64,000 bases of DNA from Mytilus galloprovincialis (taxonomy: Eukaryota; Mollusca; Bivalvia; Mytilida; Mytilidae), in assembly GCF_965363235.1 (NCBI RefSeq), contig NC_134841.1:30843440-30907439 (forward strand), in the 5' to 3' direction. Position 1 is the stretch's first letter. Each line of letters opens with the position of its first letter. Of the stretch, positions 10,817 to 22,570 are shown one piece after another. Position numbers and translations under genes: made by a program. Below the pieces are notes generated by a model. It did not search any database. It saw nothing but the letters and a program-made list of their open reading frames with translations, and was not told the origin of the DNA.

Positions 10817-11887
10817 AGCTCACCTGGCCCGAAGGGCCAAGTGAGCTTTTCTCATCATTGGCGTCCGTCATCCGTCGTCGTTAACTTTTACAAAAATCTT
10901 CTCCTCTAAAACAATTGGGCCAAATTTAACCAAACTTGGCCACAATCATCATTGGGATATTTACCTATAACAAATGTGTCCAATGACCCGGCAAACTAAC
11001 CAAGATGGCCACCATGGCTAAAAATAGAACATAGGGGTAAAATGTAGATTTTGGCTTATATCTCTGATACCAAAGCATTTAGAGCAAATCTGACAGGATT
11101 AAAATTGTTTATCAAGACAAGTTCTATCTGCCCTGAAATTTTCAGATGAATCGGACAACTCGTTATGAGGTTGCTGCCCTTGAATTGTAATTTTAAGAAA
11201 AAATTTGCCGTTTTTTGGTAATTGACTTGACTATCATTATAGATAAGAGATAAACTGTAAACAGTATTTATGTTCAGCAAATATTTACAAATAAGTCATA
11301 ATGACCAAAATAGTCAGTTGACCCCTTAAGGATTATTGCCCTTTATAGCAAATTTTTAACAATTTTTCGTAAATTTTTGTAATCTTCTCTGAAATTACTC
11401 TGACAAATTTAACCAAAATTGTCCAAAATCATCATTTGGGTATTTAGTTTTTTAAATTGTGTCCGATGACCCCACCCACGAATCAAGATGGCCGACATTG
11501 CTAAAAATAGTACATAGGGTAAAATGCCGTTTTTGGCTCATATCTCGAAAAACAAAAAATTTAGAGCAAAATTGACGATGAAAAATTGTTCAGTAGGTTT
11601 CAAAATGGTCAGTTCTCCCCTTAAGGAGTTATTGCCCTTTATATTCAACTTTTTAACCATTTTTATAAATTTTGTAAATTTTTAAAAATTATTTTCCACT
11701 GTAACTACTCACTGGGACAAGTTCATCATAGATAAAGATAATTGTAAGCAGCAAGAATGTTTATTAAAGTAAGATCTACATACACATCACCATCACCAAA
11801 ACACAATTTTGTCATGAATCCATCCAGGTCCTTTGTTTAATATGCACAGAGACCAAGGTGAGCGATACAGGCTCTTTAGAGCCTCTA
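10817..11887 (-). mobile_element. Hairpin-ended tandem-repeat element, GCTCACC family (copy 1)
   Basis: Read on the minus strand, the element starts AACTAGAGGCTCT with a small AGGCTCT/AGAGCCT hairpin (11869-11884) and continues into GCTCACCTTGG. It ends in the hairpin at 10817-10847, whose arms are AGCTCACCTGGCCC and GGGCCAAGTGAGCT. CGTCGT-rich sequence (10863-10881) lies just inside that hairpin. Phrases such as CCTTAAGG-ATTGCCCTTTATA repeat inside. No protein is encoded. Other copies lie at 14605, 20761 and 55061. Confidence 0.78.
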
Positions 11888-12189
11888 GTTATGTAGTTTT
11901 CAGACTTTACCACTTTATTTTTTTTATAGGGGCACCCTGACCCTCTGGCAACAGACATTGGATGTCACTTAAAAAATTCATACTTCCGAACAACAAAATC
12001 AATTATTATATCTAATTTTACCTGTAAACTGTTTTATTAAACGCCATTTTATATTATTATAGATCAAACTAACTCGTTCAGTGTTCGTTGAACTTTTTTT
12101 GTTGATACGTCATTTTGATCGCATAGAGCTACTTCAAATGATATTATATAGTGTCTTTATATTATGTAATTTTACACTACTATTTCATG
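11888..12189. other. AT-rich spacer, no gene seen
   Basis: Nothing is recognised between the tandem-repeat element and the next dispersed repeat. Confidence 0.4.
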
Positions 12190-12510
12190 ATAAGGCGAAG
12201 GTTGGCACCTCTTAAAACGATTAACGAGCTGATTTGCATGCACCTGTCCTAAGTCAGAGCTTGTTGTTTAATAGTTGTCGTTTGTTTTTTGTGGTTCATA
12301 AGTGTTTGTCGTATTGTATATAGATTAGATCGTTAGTTTTCATGTTTAAATTGTCTTACACTAGTCATTTAGGGGTCCTTTGAACCTTGCTGTTCGGTGT
12401 GAGTGAAAGGATTTGTGTTGAAAGTCGTACTGTTACCTATAATTGTTAACTTTTGTGACTTGGATGGAGAGTTGTCTTCATGGCACTCATACTACATGTT
12501 TGTTTTTGTT
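12190..12510 (+). repeat. Dispersed mussel-type repeat, family A (copy 2)
   Basis: Collinear with 2736-3105, including CACCTGTCCTAAGTCAG, TTCGGTGTGAG and the GGAGAGTTGTCT end. The copies differ at many positions, so the family is old. Confidence 0.6.
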
Positions 12511-12559
12511 TTGGTAAAAACTTTTTGCGACTGTCATACAATTGAGAATTTTGGCTAAA

Positions 12560-12690
12560 GGTTTAATCTCAACATAAGTTGTTATTCATTTGTTTGATGT
12601 GTTTGAGCTTTTGATTTTGCCATTTCAAGGGACTTTCCTATTTGAATTTTCCTTGGAGTTTTGTATTTTTGTGATTTTACTTTTGACATC
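12560..12690 (+). repeat. Dispersed repeat, family B
   Basis: The phrase TTTGAGCTTTTGATTTTGCC followed by a GGACTTTCC block and GTGATTTTACTTTT recurs at 16695-16830, 18977-19118, 27350-27460 and 50470-50600, all in plus orientation. Several copies are preceded by CTGTACCAAGTCAGGAATAT. No coding capacity. The copy at 18977-19118 is absent from the paralogous site near 53395, so it behaves as a mobile or retroposed tail. Confidence 0.6.
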
Positions 12691-13026
12691 TTACGTAGTT
12701 GACATTACAACACCATAATTTTGATTTGAATATTCTTGTTGGATTTATTAAGGTAATTTAGTTCAAAATACCAAATTTGCCTTTGTCATCACTTAGAGTT
12801 CACACCGAACATATAAATCTGGAAAGAACTAACACATTAGACCGTTAACGATGCAGTTGTGACTTGTCCATATGATTAATGGTTCGGGGGGGGGGGGGGG
12901 GCAATAATTGTGGTTTATTATTTTATCTTCAATAATTTTTCATTAAGGTTCTTTTAATAAAGGTTATATAGATATAGGAAGATGTGGTATGAGTGCCAAT
13001 GAGATAACCCTGTATCAAAGTCACAA

Positions 13027-13401
13027 TTTATAAATAAAGGCAACAGTAGTATACCGCTGTTCAAACTCATAAATCCATGGACAAAAAACAAAATCGGGTT
13101 TTCAAACTAAAACTGAGGGAAACGCATTAAATATAAGAGGAGAACAACGACACAACACTACAATGTAACACACACAGAAACGGACCAAGCATCAGACAAA
13201 ATCCCACGAGAATAACAAATATAACAAATATAACATCAAAACCAAATATATGAATTTGGGATAGACAAGTACCGTGACACGTCTTATCGCAATGTGAATT
13301 TACACTCAAAAATAAGAGAAAACAAACGACGCAACGTTAAAATGTAACACACACAGAAACGACCTATAATATAACAATGGCCATATTCCTGACTTTATAA
13401 A
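13027..13401 (-). mobile_element. 359-bp insertion with TTTATAAA target duplication
   Basis: TTTATAAA occurs at 13027-13034 and 13394-13401. The paralogous site has it once (48362-48369) with the intervening 359 bp absent. On the minus strand the element starts GTCAGGAATATGG and ends GTTGCCTTTA. A second full copy lies at 59056-59404 (+) and a diverged relative at 26945-27180 (-). It has no protein frame of note. A SINE-like or PLE-tail retroposon is my best guess. Confidence 0.8.
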
Positions 13402-13911
13402 AAAGTAAAATTAAACCTGTATAGGTCAAGATACGGTCTCCATAACGGAGCCTAGGCTCATGCAGGTGTTAAGAGTTTGTCTTTAACTTTCTGTTCTCTG
13501 TTTTACCCCCAACTCAGAGAGTAAACAATTATTCATAGGTATCTGTTAATGATTTTTTACTTTTAATTGTATTGTAATCGCTGTGGCTTACTTATGTGGT
13601 GTTTTTGTAACATTTGAGTTCAGACTGTGAAAACATTTTATATACTGTGAAAACTTTTTTCATACTGTGAAAACATTTTTCATAAAGTTGTAGTTTCATT
13701 TGAGTTTTTAACCATATTTGTGTTATAATTCTTTTTCTTATATATATATATGGTTTGTTATAGTTTATCTTCTAGAATAGTTCTTTTTATCATAGTACAT
13801 GTATATACAAATCTACCGCATCAAGAATTTCTTTCGTCTGTTCATTGTTATAATTTTTCATTTATAAATACCGTTTAAACGAAACTAAAGATTGTTTACA
13901 TCACTCAGTCT

Positions 13912-14050
13912 AACATGGTTGTGCTACTTTGTGGTGGTCAGTTTCGTTGAGCAGGAGTGCCCGGAGAGATAGTCTTACAGATAGCTATCAAAGATGGGTT
14001 GTAGCATGAATTTTTAAATCAAATTGATACAATTTGTCATATTTAACTTA
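13912..14050 (+). pseudogene. Broken copy of a small conserved open frame
   Basis: This aligns with the 78-codon frame at 48935-49171. The match starts at an ATG and reads VVLLCGGQF, but here a TGA follows two codons later and a second stop comes further on. I do not recognise the peptide. Because the longer copy is also unproven, this may simply be non-coding duplicated DNA. Confidence 0.25.
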
Positions 14051-14604
14051 AAACAGTATAAATACAGCAACTGTTATAGTGATTAGGTTTCCTATTAATG
14101 GAAGCTGATTTGTATAGATAACTTTCAAAAGTAAATTCTAAATTTTGAAAGTCTAGTCTAAGTAAATATAAAACAAAACTTTTACAACAAATGAGATTCA
14201 TTTAAAAAAAAGCCAAGTGGATTATTTTCCACTATCAATATAACATAATAAAAATACTGATCCTAATGGACAGTCTAATGCAGTATAGTCACAACATATC
14301 TGCTAATGTGCTTAAAAATAAATCATCATAAAACATCAAATTGGTATACACTTGAAACACAATAGCCATTTCAAGTTAAAAAATACTTAAAAACCTGAAA
14401 TTTAGTATATGTTGTATAAGTATAATATCATATTATATGTGCAGTATATACAGCTGATACTCGTATTGGATGAGTGACGAAATCATGTATTAATGTGTCT
14501 ATTTGTAAATTAAAAGTAAAAAGTGAAAAATTCAACTGCATTCTTCAAAATTATTTTTTTGTGTAAATGCAATTAAAAACTCATTATTGCACTGTAAATA
14601 TATA

Positions 14605-16370
14605 GACTATAGGCTCTCAAGAGCCTGTATCGCTCACTTGATTCTACTTGGGGTTTTGAAATCATATAAAAAAAATATATTTGGCTAAAAGTAACAACAA
14701 TTGGCCAGCACCTCATAAGAAAAGGAACATTCATGCTATATTTGATTTCATTCAATTCAGTGGTTCTTTAGAAGAAGACTTTTGTATGCATTTTCCATAG
14801 GGTCCTATGTTAAACTAAATCCCCCCACTGGCGGCCATCTTGGACGTTGGAATGGCGACAAAGTAACAACACTTGGTCTGAACCTCATAAGGAACATTCA
14901 TGCCATGTTTGGTTTCATTCCATTAAGTGGTTCACTAAAAGAAGACATTTGTATGTATTTCCTATAGGGTCCTATGTTAAACTAAGTCTCCCGCTGGCGA
15001 CCATCTTGGATGATGGATCGACTACAAAGTAACAACACTTGGTCAGCACCTCATGAGGAACATTCATGCCATGTTTGGTTTCATTCCATTCAGGGGTTCT
15101 CTAAAAGAAGACATTTGTATATATTTCCCATAGGGTCCTATGTGAAACTAAGTCCACCGCTGGCAGCCATCTTGGATGATGGATCGGCTACAAATTAACA
15201 ACACTTGGTCAGCATCTCATAAGGAACATTTATGCTATGTTTGGTTTCATTCCATTCAGTGGTTCTCTATAAGAGGAAACTTGTATGTATTTCCCATAGG
15301 ATCCTATGTTAAACTAAGTCCCCCACTGGCGGTCATTTTCGACGTTGGAATGGCGACAAAGTAACAACACTTGGCCAGAACCTCATAAGGAACATTCATG
15401 CCATGTTTGGTTTCATTCCATTCAGTGGTTCACTAAAAGAAGACATTTGTATGTTTTTCCTATAGGGTCCTTTGTTAAACTAAGTCCACCGCTGGCGGCC
15501 ATCTTGGATGATGAATCGACTACAAAGTAACAACACTTGGTCAGGACCTCATGAGGAACATTCATGCCATGTTTGGTTTCATTCCATACAGTGGTTCTCT
15601 AAAAGAAGAAATTTGTATATATTTCCCATAGGGTCCTATGTGAAACTAAGTCCACCGCTGGCAGCCATCTTGGATGATGGATCGGCTACAAATTAACAAC
15701 ACTTGGTCAGCACCTCATAAGTAACATTCATGGCATGTTTGGTTTCTTTCCATTTTGTGGTTCTCTAAAAGAAGTCATTTGTAAGCATTTCCCCATAGGG
15801 TCTTATGTTAAACTAAGTCCCCCGCTGGCGGCCATCTTGGATAATGGATCGGCTACAAAGTAACAACACTCGGTCAGCACATCATAAGGAACATGCCATG
15901 TTTGGTTTCATTCCATTCAGTGGTTCTCTAAAAGAAGTCATTTGTATGCATTTCCCATAGGGTCCTATGTTAAACTAAGTCCCCCGCTGGCGGCCATCTT
16001 GGATGATGGATCGGTCACAAAGTAACAACACTTGGTCAGCTCCTCATAAGGAACATTCATGCCATGTTTGGTTTCATTCCATTCAGTGGTTCTCTTAAAG
16101 AAGTCATTTGTATGCATTTCCCATAGGGTCCTATGTTTAACTAAGTCCCCCGCTGGCAGCCATCTTGGATGATGGATCGGCTACAAAGTAACAACACTTG
16201 GTCAGCACCTCATAAGGAACATTCATGCCATATTTGGTTTCATTCCATTCAGTGGTTCTCTAGAAGAATTTCAAAATGTAAAAACTTAACGACGACGACG
16301 ACGACGGACGACGACGGACGCCAAGTGATGAGAAAAGCTCACTTGGCCCTTCGGGCCAGGTGAGCTAAAA
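14605..16370 (+). mobile_element. Hairpin-ended tandem-repeat element, GCTCACC family (copy 2)
   Basis: The 5' end carries AGGCTCTCAAGAGCCT and then CGCTCACTTG. The core is nine to ten tandem units of about 166 bp, with a TAGGGTCCTATG landmark near 14797, 14966, 15131, 15297, 15464, 15628, 15797, 15957 and 16125. A GACGACGG run (about 16288-16320) is followed by the terminal hairpin at 16336-16366. The paralogous site near 50131-50155 lacks the whole element. The short open frames across it are translations of the tandem unit. Confidence 0.85.
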
Positions 16371-17454
16371 ATGATATATAACACTAAATATAATAACTAA
16401 TTGCCATTAAAATAATTAATCATTAGCATGCATTTTATATATCAAAGTTTATATAAAATTTAACGTGTAATTGAGAAACTAAAACAAATCCTGAAAAAGG
16501 TCAGACACAAATATTTTAGATTCTAGATTTAGTTGACTATGAAGATAAGGTCTAACTTAATGTCAAGAACCAAACTTACATAGGTTCCTTTCACTTCATG
16601 TAAACCTGGTTCTATCATGCATATATCCTTTCAGAAGGTTTTTTTTTCATGTACGTAGTGGTTTGATTTTTCTTCTTCTATTGCATAGTATCTTTAAGCC
16701 TGTACCAAGTCATGAATATGGTAGTTGTTATCCATTTGTTTGAATTGTTTGAGCTTTTGATTTTGATATTTGTTTGGTGACTTTCCATTTTGAGTTTTCC
16801 TCAGAGTTCGTTTTTTAGGTTAATTTACTTTTTTTTTCGTGTAAACTTTACTTGTGTAAGGTATTAATCAGTCTCTTACATAAGACAGAGATTCAAGCAT
16901 ATATTGTGATATACATTTAAATGATTAAATACCAAGTAATATTTTAATATTTAAATAGTAATAGGACTTTCAATAGAAGAATGGCATCTCTAGGTGTTTT
17001 AATTCTAATTCTACAGCTTAGAGTTATCAAAAATAAGTGAATTATCAATAATAAAACTATGTTAATTTCAACTTTCACATTTCGATAACTGAAATGTCTT
17101 CATTGGAATAAGATTATGATTTATGTCTTTAGAAAAGATATATGGTATTTCTCGATGAACTGAACTAATTTTTGAGGTATTCCCAATTGAAATAATGTTT
17201 ATGGTATCTCTCACTGAAATAATATTAGTTCAATTCATATTTCAAGTATTTTAAGGTGTTTCTCTAGAATAAGGTTGATGGTGTTTCTTACTGAGGTTTA
17301 TAATTACCCTGACTGCTAATTCTAATTGCATTTAGTGCTTATTTTCACTTTAAATTCTTTGAAACGCTACAGTGTTTTATAACAAAGTGATTTCTTATTT
17401 ACATTATCAAATACAACAGCTACATTTTAACAATGCAGATGTTCATGTTGTATC
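16371..17454. other. Duplicated non-coding flank 3' of the gene
   Basis: Non-coding sequence collinear with about 50160-51219, including a family B repeat copy at 16695-16830. It would include the 3' untranslated region of the minus-strand gene. No polyadenylation site is assigned because AATAAA-like words are frequent in AT-rich DNA. Confidence 0.5.
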
Positions 17455-18158
17455 TCACTGTTTAGTGACACTCTCATAAGAAGGTGGAGGGTCTGAACAA
17501 AGCCCTGTTGGTCCTGATGGGTATGAAGTTTCTGGTTGTGGATAAGGTCCAGGAAACTGCTGCTCAGATTGAGGGATACCTGGTCCAGTAGGATAACCTG
17601 TTGCTGGACCAATTGGATCACCTGAAGTTGGAACCATTTGATAGCCTGTTGTTGGACCCATTGTAAAACCTGTGGCTGAACCCATTGGATAGCCTGCAGC
17701 AGGACCCATGGGGAAACCAGGATTAGTTACCATTGGATATGTAGATCCAGCATAAGGGCTTGTTCCAATATGAGCACCAGGATAGTTTTGACCAGCTATA
17801 TGTCCACCTTGTCCTTGAGCTGCCATTTGTTGCATTAACATCTGCGTCATTATGACTCGGTTGTTCCGTGCCATTTGTTGAGTGGTCATTTTACCCATAC
17901 AAAAGTTTACACCAAATTTACTTTGATTTGAGGATAGATAAAAAAAGTATAAATGTTCAAAACTGCACAAAGAATCAAAAGAATCAATATAGGTACAGCA
18001 ACACTTCTATACTTTCCTATATTAGAATCACATGCTATGTCTGAATCTGAGAACCAGCTTATATCACAACTTGAATATACTCCCGAGACAGATGAAAGGA
18101 CAATACCAATTAGACAGGCCACGAAACCAATTATGATTATAGCTGCACTACAAGATAA
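17455..18158 (-). pseudogene. Four-span PPxY-tail protein, last exon, frameshifted (copy 1)
   Basis: The exon follows a TTTTTTTCAG acceptor and encodes membrane span 3, a loop with two cysteines (SSCD..IACDSN), span 4 (VPILILLILCAV), then a cytosolic tail rich in G-Y/F-x-M-G-P repeats ending PPPSYESVTKQ with a PPxY motif. Against the copy at 51220-51948 it lacks one base in the A run at 17940-17946 (a T run in the coding sense) just after span 4. The membrane part therefore runs into a stop about 15 codons later, and the tail continues in another frame. This is either a pseudogene or a homopolymer sequencing error. The layout (spans, short loops, Pro-rich tail) resembles MS4A/CD20-like proteins; that is inference. 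Confidence 0.72.
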
Positions 18159-18610
18159 CTGAAAAAAACCAGATAAAACGCTTGTACATCAACCATTGAA
18201 AAAACTGTTTTAACAGAAAATGTTCTTCAGTTTTATGTTCATCATTACCTCTTAATAAACCATTGACATTTACTACATGTATCTTTCACTCATATGACAA
18301 ACAAATAAGAATCACTAAATAAGAAATATGAAGTCATATGATTAAACGAAGTAATTAAAAATTTGCTGTTAAAAAGCTAAAATCTTATAAATAATAAACA
18401 GCTAAATGCTTTCTCTTAAAATGTGCTATGAAGCAGAAACTTAAATTCTATCAGGTGTTGTCCTTGTCTTAGTTTTAATAACAATTATATGGGTAGTCAA
18501 ATGCTCATTTATAGGCTAAACCACTGTTTTCAATGTTTTATGGACTCAAAAAAGTTGAGCGCAAAACACTGCGTTCTGTCTCACTTTTAAACCATAAGTA
18601 TATTACATAC
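18159..18610 (-). other. Intron of copy 1 gene
   Basis: Bounded in coding sense by CAATTG|GTATG (donor) and TTTTTTTCAG (acceptor). The matching intron in copy 2 lies at 51949-52380. No other feature is seen. Confidence 0.75.
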
Positions 18611-18685
18611 CAATTGAGATAGAGCTGTTGAACCTGATGTTCCTTTCTTGTATAAGTTAATGAAAAAGATTCCTTTCAGAAGAAA
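18611..18685 (-). CDS. Four-span PPxY-tail protein, internal exon (copy 1)
   Basis: A 75-nt, phase 0 exon with a TTTTATTTTCAG acceptor and a GTATGT donor. It encodes FLLKGIFFINLYKKGTSGST then ALSQL, completing span 2 and the cytosolic or luminal loop before span 3. The copy 2 exon (52381-52455) has the same length and splice sites with a few amino-acid changes, which supports its being real coding sequence. Confidence 0.78.
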
Positions 18686-19319
18686 CTGAAAATAAAACAA
18701 AAATCGTTTTGCCCTTTAGAAACTGAAATCAAAGCAACAGAACTGTATTGCCAGTACATAATGTATTTTTAGAGTTTCAATTGACTTGCTTTACACAGAG
18801 ACAATTTTTTATATATATGATTGGCAACTATGCAAAATCTCGTTACATTTTGATTTAGACCCTCAATGGCAATGCGTACAAATATAAAAAAAAAAATCAC
18901 AAAAAAACTAATAAAAAACCATTTAACAACTAAATGGTTGATGAAAAAACATGTATACTTTCACCACACACATTGTCAATGCCTGTACCAAGTCAGGAAT
19001 ATGACAGTTCTTGCCCATTCGTTGTTTTTGTGTTTTGTCATTTGATTTTGCCATGTGATTATGGACTTTCCGATTGTATTTTCCTCTGAGTTCGGTATTT
19101 TTGTGATTTTACTTTTTCCTGATATGTTTAAAAATTGGACCATGTGTGTTTAGAGGAATAGAACCTTAAGAAAGAGGAAGATAACGGTATGTTTTATTCC
19201 ATTTAGCCTTATAATTTTAGAGCAGATTCTTTTTTTTAGACAAGTGATTATTAAACATTGGCCTCTTTTAAAGTGTATCTTCTTTTCATCGTTTTTCAAA
19301 TATTTGAGAAAACGCTTCT

Positions 19320-20180
19320 ACTACGACAATATCACGTTAATGCTGCGCTGTTCAAGACCAACGTACGATTTAACCACGATCATGCCATCCTTATCACGCT
19401 CGTCTTACGACCTGACGATGTTCAAAATACGACAATTTAGAGTTCTAGTCATGCTCATTGTGACATAAAATATATAAAAGCTCTAAAGGTTTTGTTTGTA
19501 TTTATGTTATTTTGACTTCATGTCTCTAAATTCCGACAACTCAACAATGCTTGACACATCTGTATCATTCTCACTATTGCTCATTTGATCTTGATGGATC
19601 AGCAATACGTTGTAATTCAGGTGGGATTGGTTGATCCGACAACTCTACTGGATCAGAATACGTATCAAGGACCCACTGACTATACATCTACCCTACCACA
19701 AAACCCACGAGTTCTGGTAGATTTTGGTGGCATGTCTGTGTTGTTTTCGAGAATTTTATGTATAAATGACAATGAGAATGAATGGAAAAGTACTTACATG
19801 GAACATGATGTTGAGGTTATTGCTGAGAGCGTATAGTTAGATCACTATATTAACATGGTAAGATCGTAGACTGATCTTGGTAAGAGCGTGCTATAATTGA
19901 GGAAGAAGCGTGGTAAGATCGTGTTGCTATCGGATAAATAGTGATATGGTGGTAGTGAGAACCTGATGATCGTAGTTAGATCGTGATAATCGTAGTGAGG
20001 TCGTAGAATAATCGTGGAGAAAACGTGGTATAATCGAAACGGGACCGTTGTAGAAGTATAATACGGACGTAAAGCATCGTGAAAACATCGAAAATCTTCA
20101 TACAGCGACCTCACCACGATCTGAATTTATTTCGGAGCGCTGTGAGCATGTTACGATCGTGGTCGTGTGACTGGGGCCTA
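19320..20180. repeat. GATCGTGG-rich degenerate repeat
   Basis: The words GTAAGATCGTG, GATCGTGGT and ATCGTGGTAA recur densely at 19855-20060 and 20100-20175; inverted forms such as ACCACGATCATG lie at 19370-19400. A shorter relative is at 54115-54310. The right edge reads ATCGTGGTCGTGTGACTGGG, which looks like a transposon end, but I could not pair it with a left end. Confidence 0.45.
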
Positions 20181-20610
20181 AGAGCTCAATTTAAAAAAAC
20201 CCAATAACTAATAAGAAATGGCAGGCCAAAATTCCTCTATCACCAAATTAAGGATATTTTACTAATCAAAGAGCTGAAAGCTCTGAAGAAAAATGACGCC
20301 ACTGTCTCTAATATTGGGATATTTTTTATGCAAGTCTTGATTTTTACATATCGTAATTAGTTTAACAATGCAACATGTCTCGTAAGCATTTAATTGATAT
20401 TTGTATACATGTATGTGTGTGTGTGAAGTGAAGATGACAAATGAATAGGTCAAGACTACCTGACTTGTACAAATAAATACCATAGAAAGATTTGTATATG
20501 TTGTATATTTCTCACTGGTACATAGTCCGAATACCATTCTCGCACAAAATTTTAGGGAAATAATCTTTTTGTTACTGTTATCAAAGTTCTAATGAAACTC
20601 AGGTAATTTC

Positions 20611-22570
20611 AAAGAATTCTAGTCAAACCGGCACCTGGTCAAATCGGCATCCGGTATAGTAAAATCGACACCTGGTTAATTCGACACCTGATAAAGTCAA
20701 TTCGTCGCCCATGTTAAATATTTATTTTTAACAGTATTCTAAGCAAAAAGAGTAAAAATAAACTAGACACTCTAAACAGCCTGTGTCGCTCACCTTGGTC
20801 TATGTGAATATTAAACAAAGGAAGCAGATGGATTCATGACAAAATTGGGTTTTGGTGATGGTGATGTGTTTGTACGTCTTACTTTACTGAACATTCTTGC
20901 TGCTTACAGTTATTTCTATCTATAATTAACTTGGCCCAGTAGTTTCAGTGGAAAATGTTAGTAAAAATTTACAAATTTTATAAAAATTGTTAAAAATTGA
21001 CTATAAAGGACAATAACTCCTTTGGAGGTCAATTGACCATTTCAGTCATGTTGACTTATTTGTAAATCTTACTTTGCTGTACATTATTGCTGTTTAAAGT
21101 TTATCTCTATCTATAATAATATTCAAGATAATAACCAAAAACAGTAAAATTTCCTTAAAATTACCAATTTAGGGGCAGCAACCCAACAACAGATTGTCCG
21201 ATTTATCTGAAAATTTCAGGGCAGATAGATTTTGACCTGATAAACAATTTACCCATTGTCAGATTTGCTCTAAATGCTTTGGTTTTTGAGTTATAAGCCA
21301 AAAACAGCATTTTACCCATATGTTCTATTTTAGCCATGGCGGCCATCTTGGTTAGATGGCCGGGTCATAGGACATATTTTCTAAACTAGATACCCCAAAG
21401 GTGATTGTGGCCAAGTTTGGATTAATTTGGCCTAGTAGATTCAGAGGAGAAGATTTTTGTAAAAGATTACAAAGATTTACGAAAAATGGTTAAAAATTGA
21501 CTATAAAGGGCAATAACTCCTAAAGGGGTCAACTGACCATTTCGGTCGTGTTTACTTATTTGTAAATCTTACTTTTCTGAACATTATTGCTGTTTACAGT
21601 TTATCTCTATCTATAATAATATTCAAGATAATAACCAAAAACAGTAAAATTTCCTTAAAATTACCAATTTAGGGGCAGCAACCCAACAACGGGTTGTCCG
21701 ATTCATCTAAAAATTACAGGGCAGATAGATCTTGACCTGATAAACAATTTTTCCCCCATGTCATATTTGCTCTAAATGCTTTGGTTTTTGAGTTATAAGC
21801 CAAAAACTGCATTTTACCCCTATGTTCTATTTTTAGCCATGGCGGCCATCTTGGTTGGTTGGGCGGGTCACCGGACACATTTTTTAAACTAGATACCCCA
21901 ATGATGATTTTGGACAAGTTTGGTTTAATTTGGCCCAGCAGTTTCAGAGGAGAAGATTTTTGTAAAAGTTAACGACGACGGACGACGACGACGGACGCCG
22001 GACGCAAAGTGATGGGAAAAGCTCACTTGGCCCTTTGGGCTAGGTGAGCTAAAAAGGGGTTGCCAGAATTTTTTTTCAGCATTTAAGCAAAAAGAGTTAA
22101 ATACCTAAGGAAGGGGGTTCATGTACATTTTGTATATATTTATTTTTCTCAACTTAATGTGTATTTATAAGGTATATTTAGGAATTAAAGGTATTGGATA
22201 TTTTTTTATGCATTTTTTAACCAGTTGAGCATTTTACAGGATTGTTGGTTTAATGCTGTTTAAACTTTCCTAAAAAAAAAACCCACCTTAAATTTGCTAA
22301 TTATTTTGCATGAGAAAGTTTTATTTATGGAAAGGGGCTCATAGTTTTCCATTTTATTTTTCTAATTGTCTCATTGTTAAAACAACAGCTTGGGTAAGGG
22401 CTTCGTTGTTTACCCTTATACACAAACAACATATTAACTATGTACTTGGTAAAAGTTATTAATTAATATAAAATATTATTACAAATATTATTGGATGCCG
22501 AATTTACTTCAAATAGGTGCCGATTTGACTACAGTAGATGCCGATTTAACCAGGTGCCGAGTTGACTTGT
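20611..22570. mobile_element. Element with inverted iteron-like ends (GGCACCTGG type)
   Basis: The left end (20611-20712) starts AAAGAATTCTAGTCAA and then repeats a motif of about 16 bp, close to TCAAATCGGCACCTGG, four to five times. The right end (22495-22570) has the same motif four times in inverted orientation. No transposase was recognised between them. A GCTCACC-family element (20761-22052) is nested inside. The repeated motifs look like transposase-binding sites; this is inference. Confidence 0.65.
20761..22052 (+). mobile_element. Hairpin-ended tandem-repeat element, GCTCACC family (copy 3)
   Basis: It begins AACTAGACACTCTAAACAGCC and GTCGCTCACCTTGG, has a core period of about 500 bp (GACTATAAAGG at 20999 and 21499), a GACGACGG run (about 21972-22000), and the terminal hairpin at 22020-22050. 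The core matches the copy at 55061-57337. No protein is encoded. Confidence 0.78.

Larger units (their letters stand above)
12814..19315. repeat. Segmental duplication, copy 1
   Basis: Collinear in direct orientation with 46925-53597. Shared landmarks are TCTGGAAAGAA at the left edge, GGTTATATAGATATAGG, CTACTTTGTGGTGGTCAG, the gene exons at 17455-18158 and 18611-18685, and AAATATTTGAGAAAAC at the right edge. Copy-specific insertions here are 13035-13393, 14605-16370 and 18977-19118. The 16-nt G run at 12886-12901 is also specific to this copy. Confidence 0.85.

Noticed and set aside
14782..16363. A series of 61-64-codon frames with related peptides
   Set aside because: Each is one unit of the 166-bp tandem core of the hairpin-ended element; the units vary without sparing codons.
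19585..19836. 83-codon plus-strand frame inside the long intron
   Set aside because: It lies next to degenerate GATCGTGG repeats, resembles no family I know, and is not preserved in the paralogous segment.
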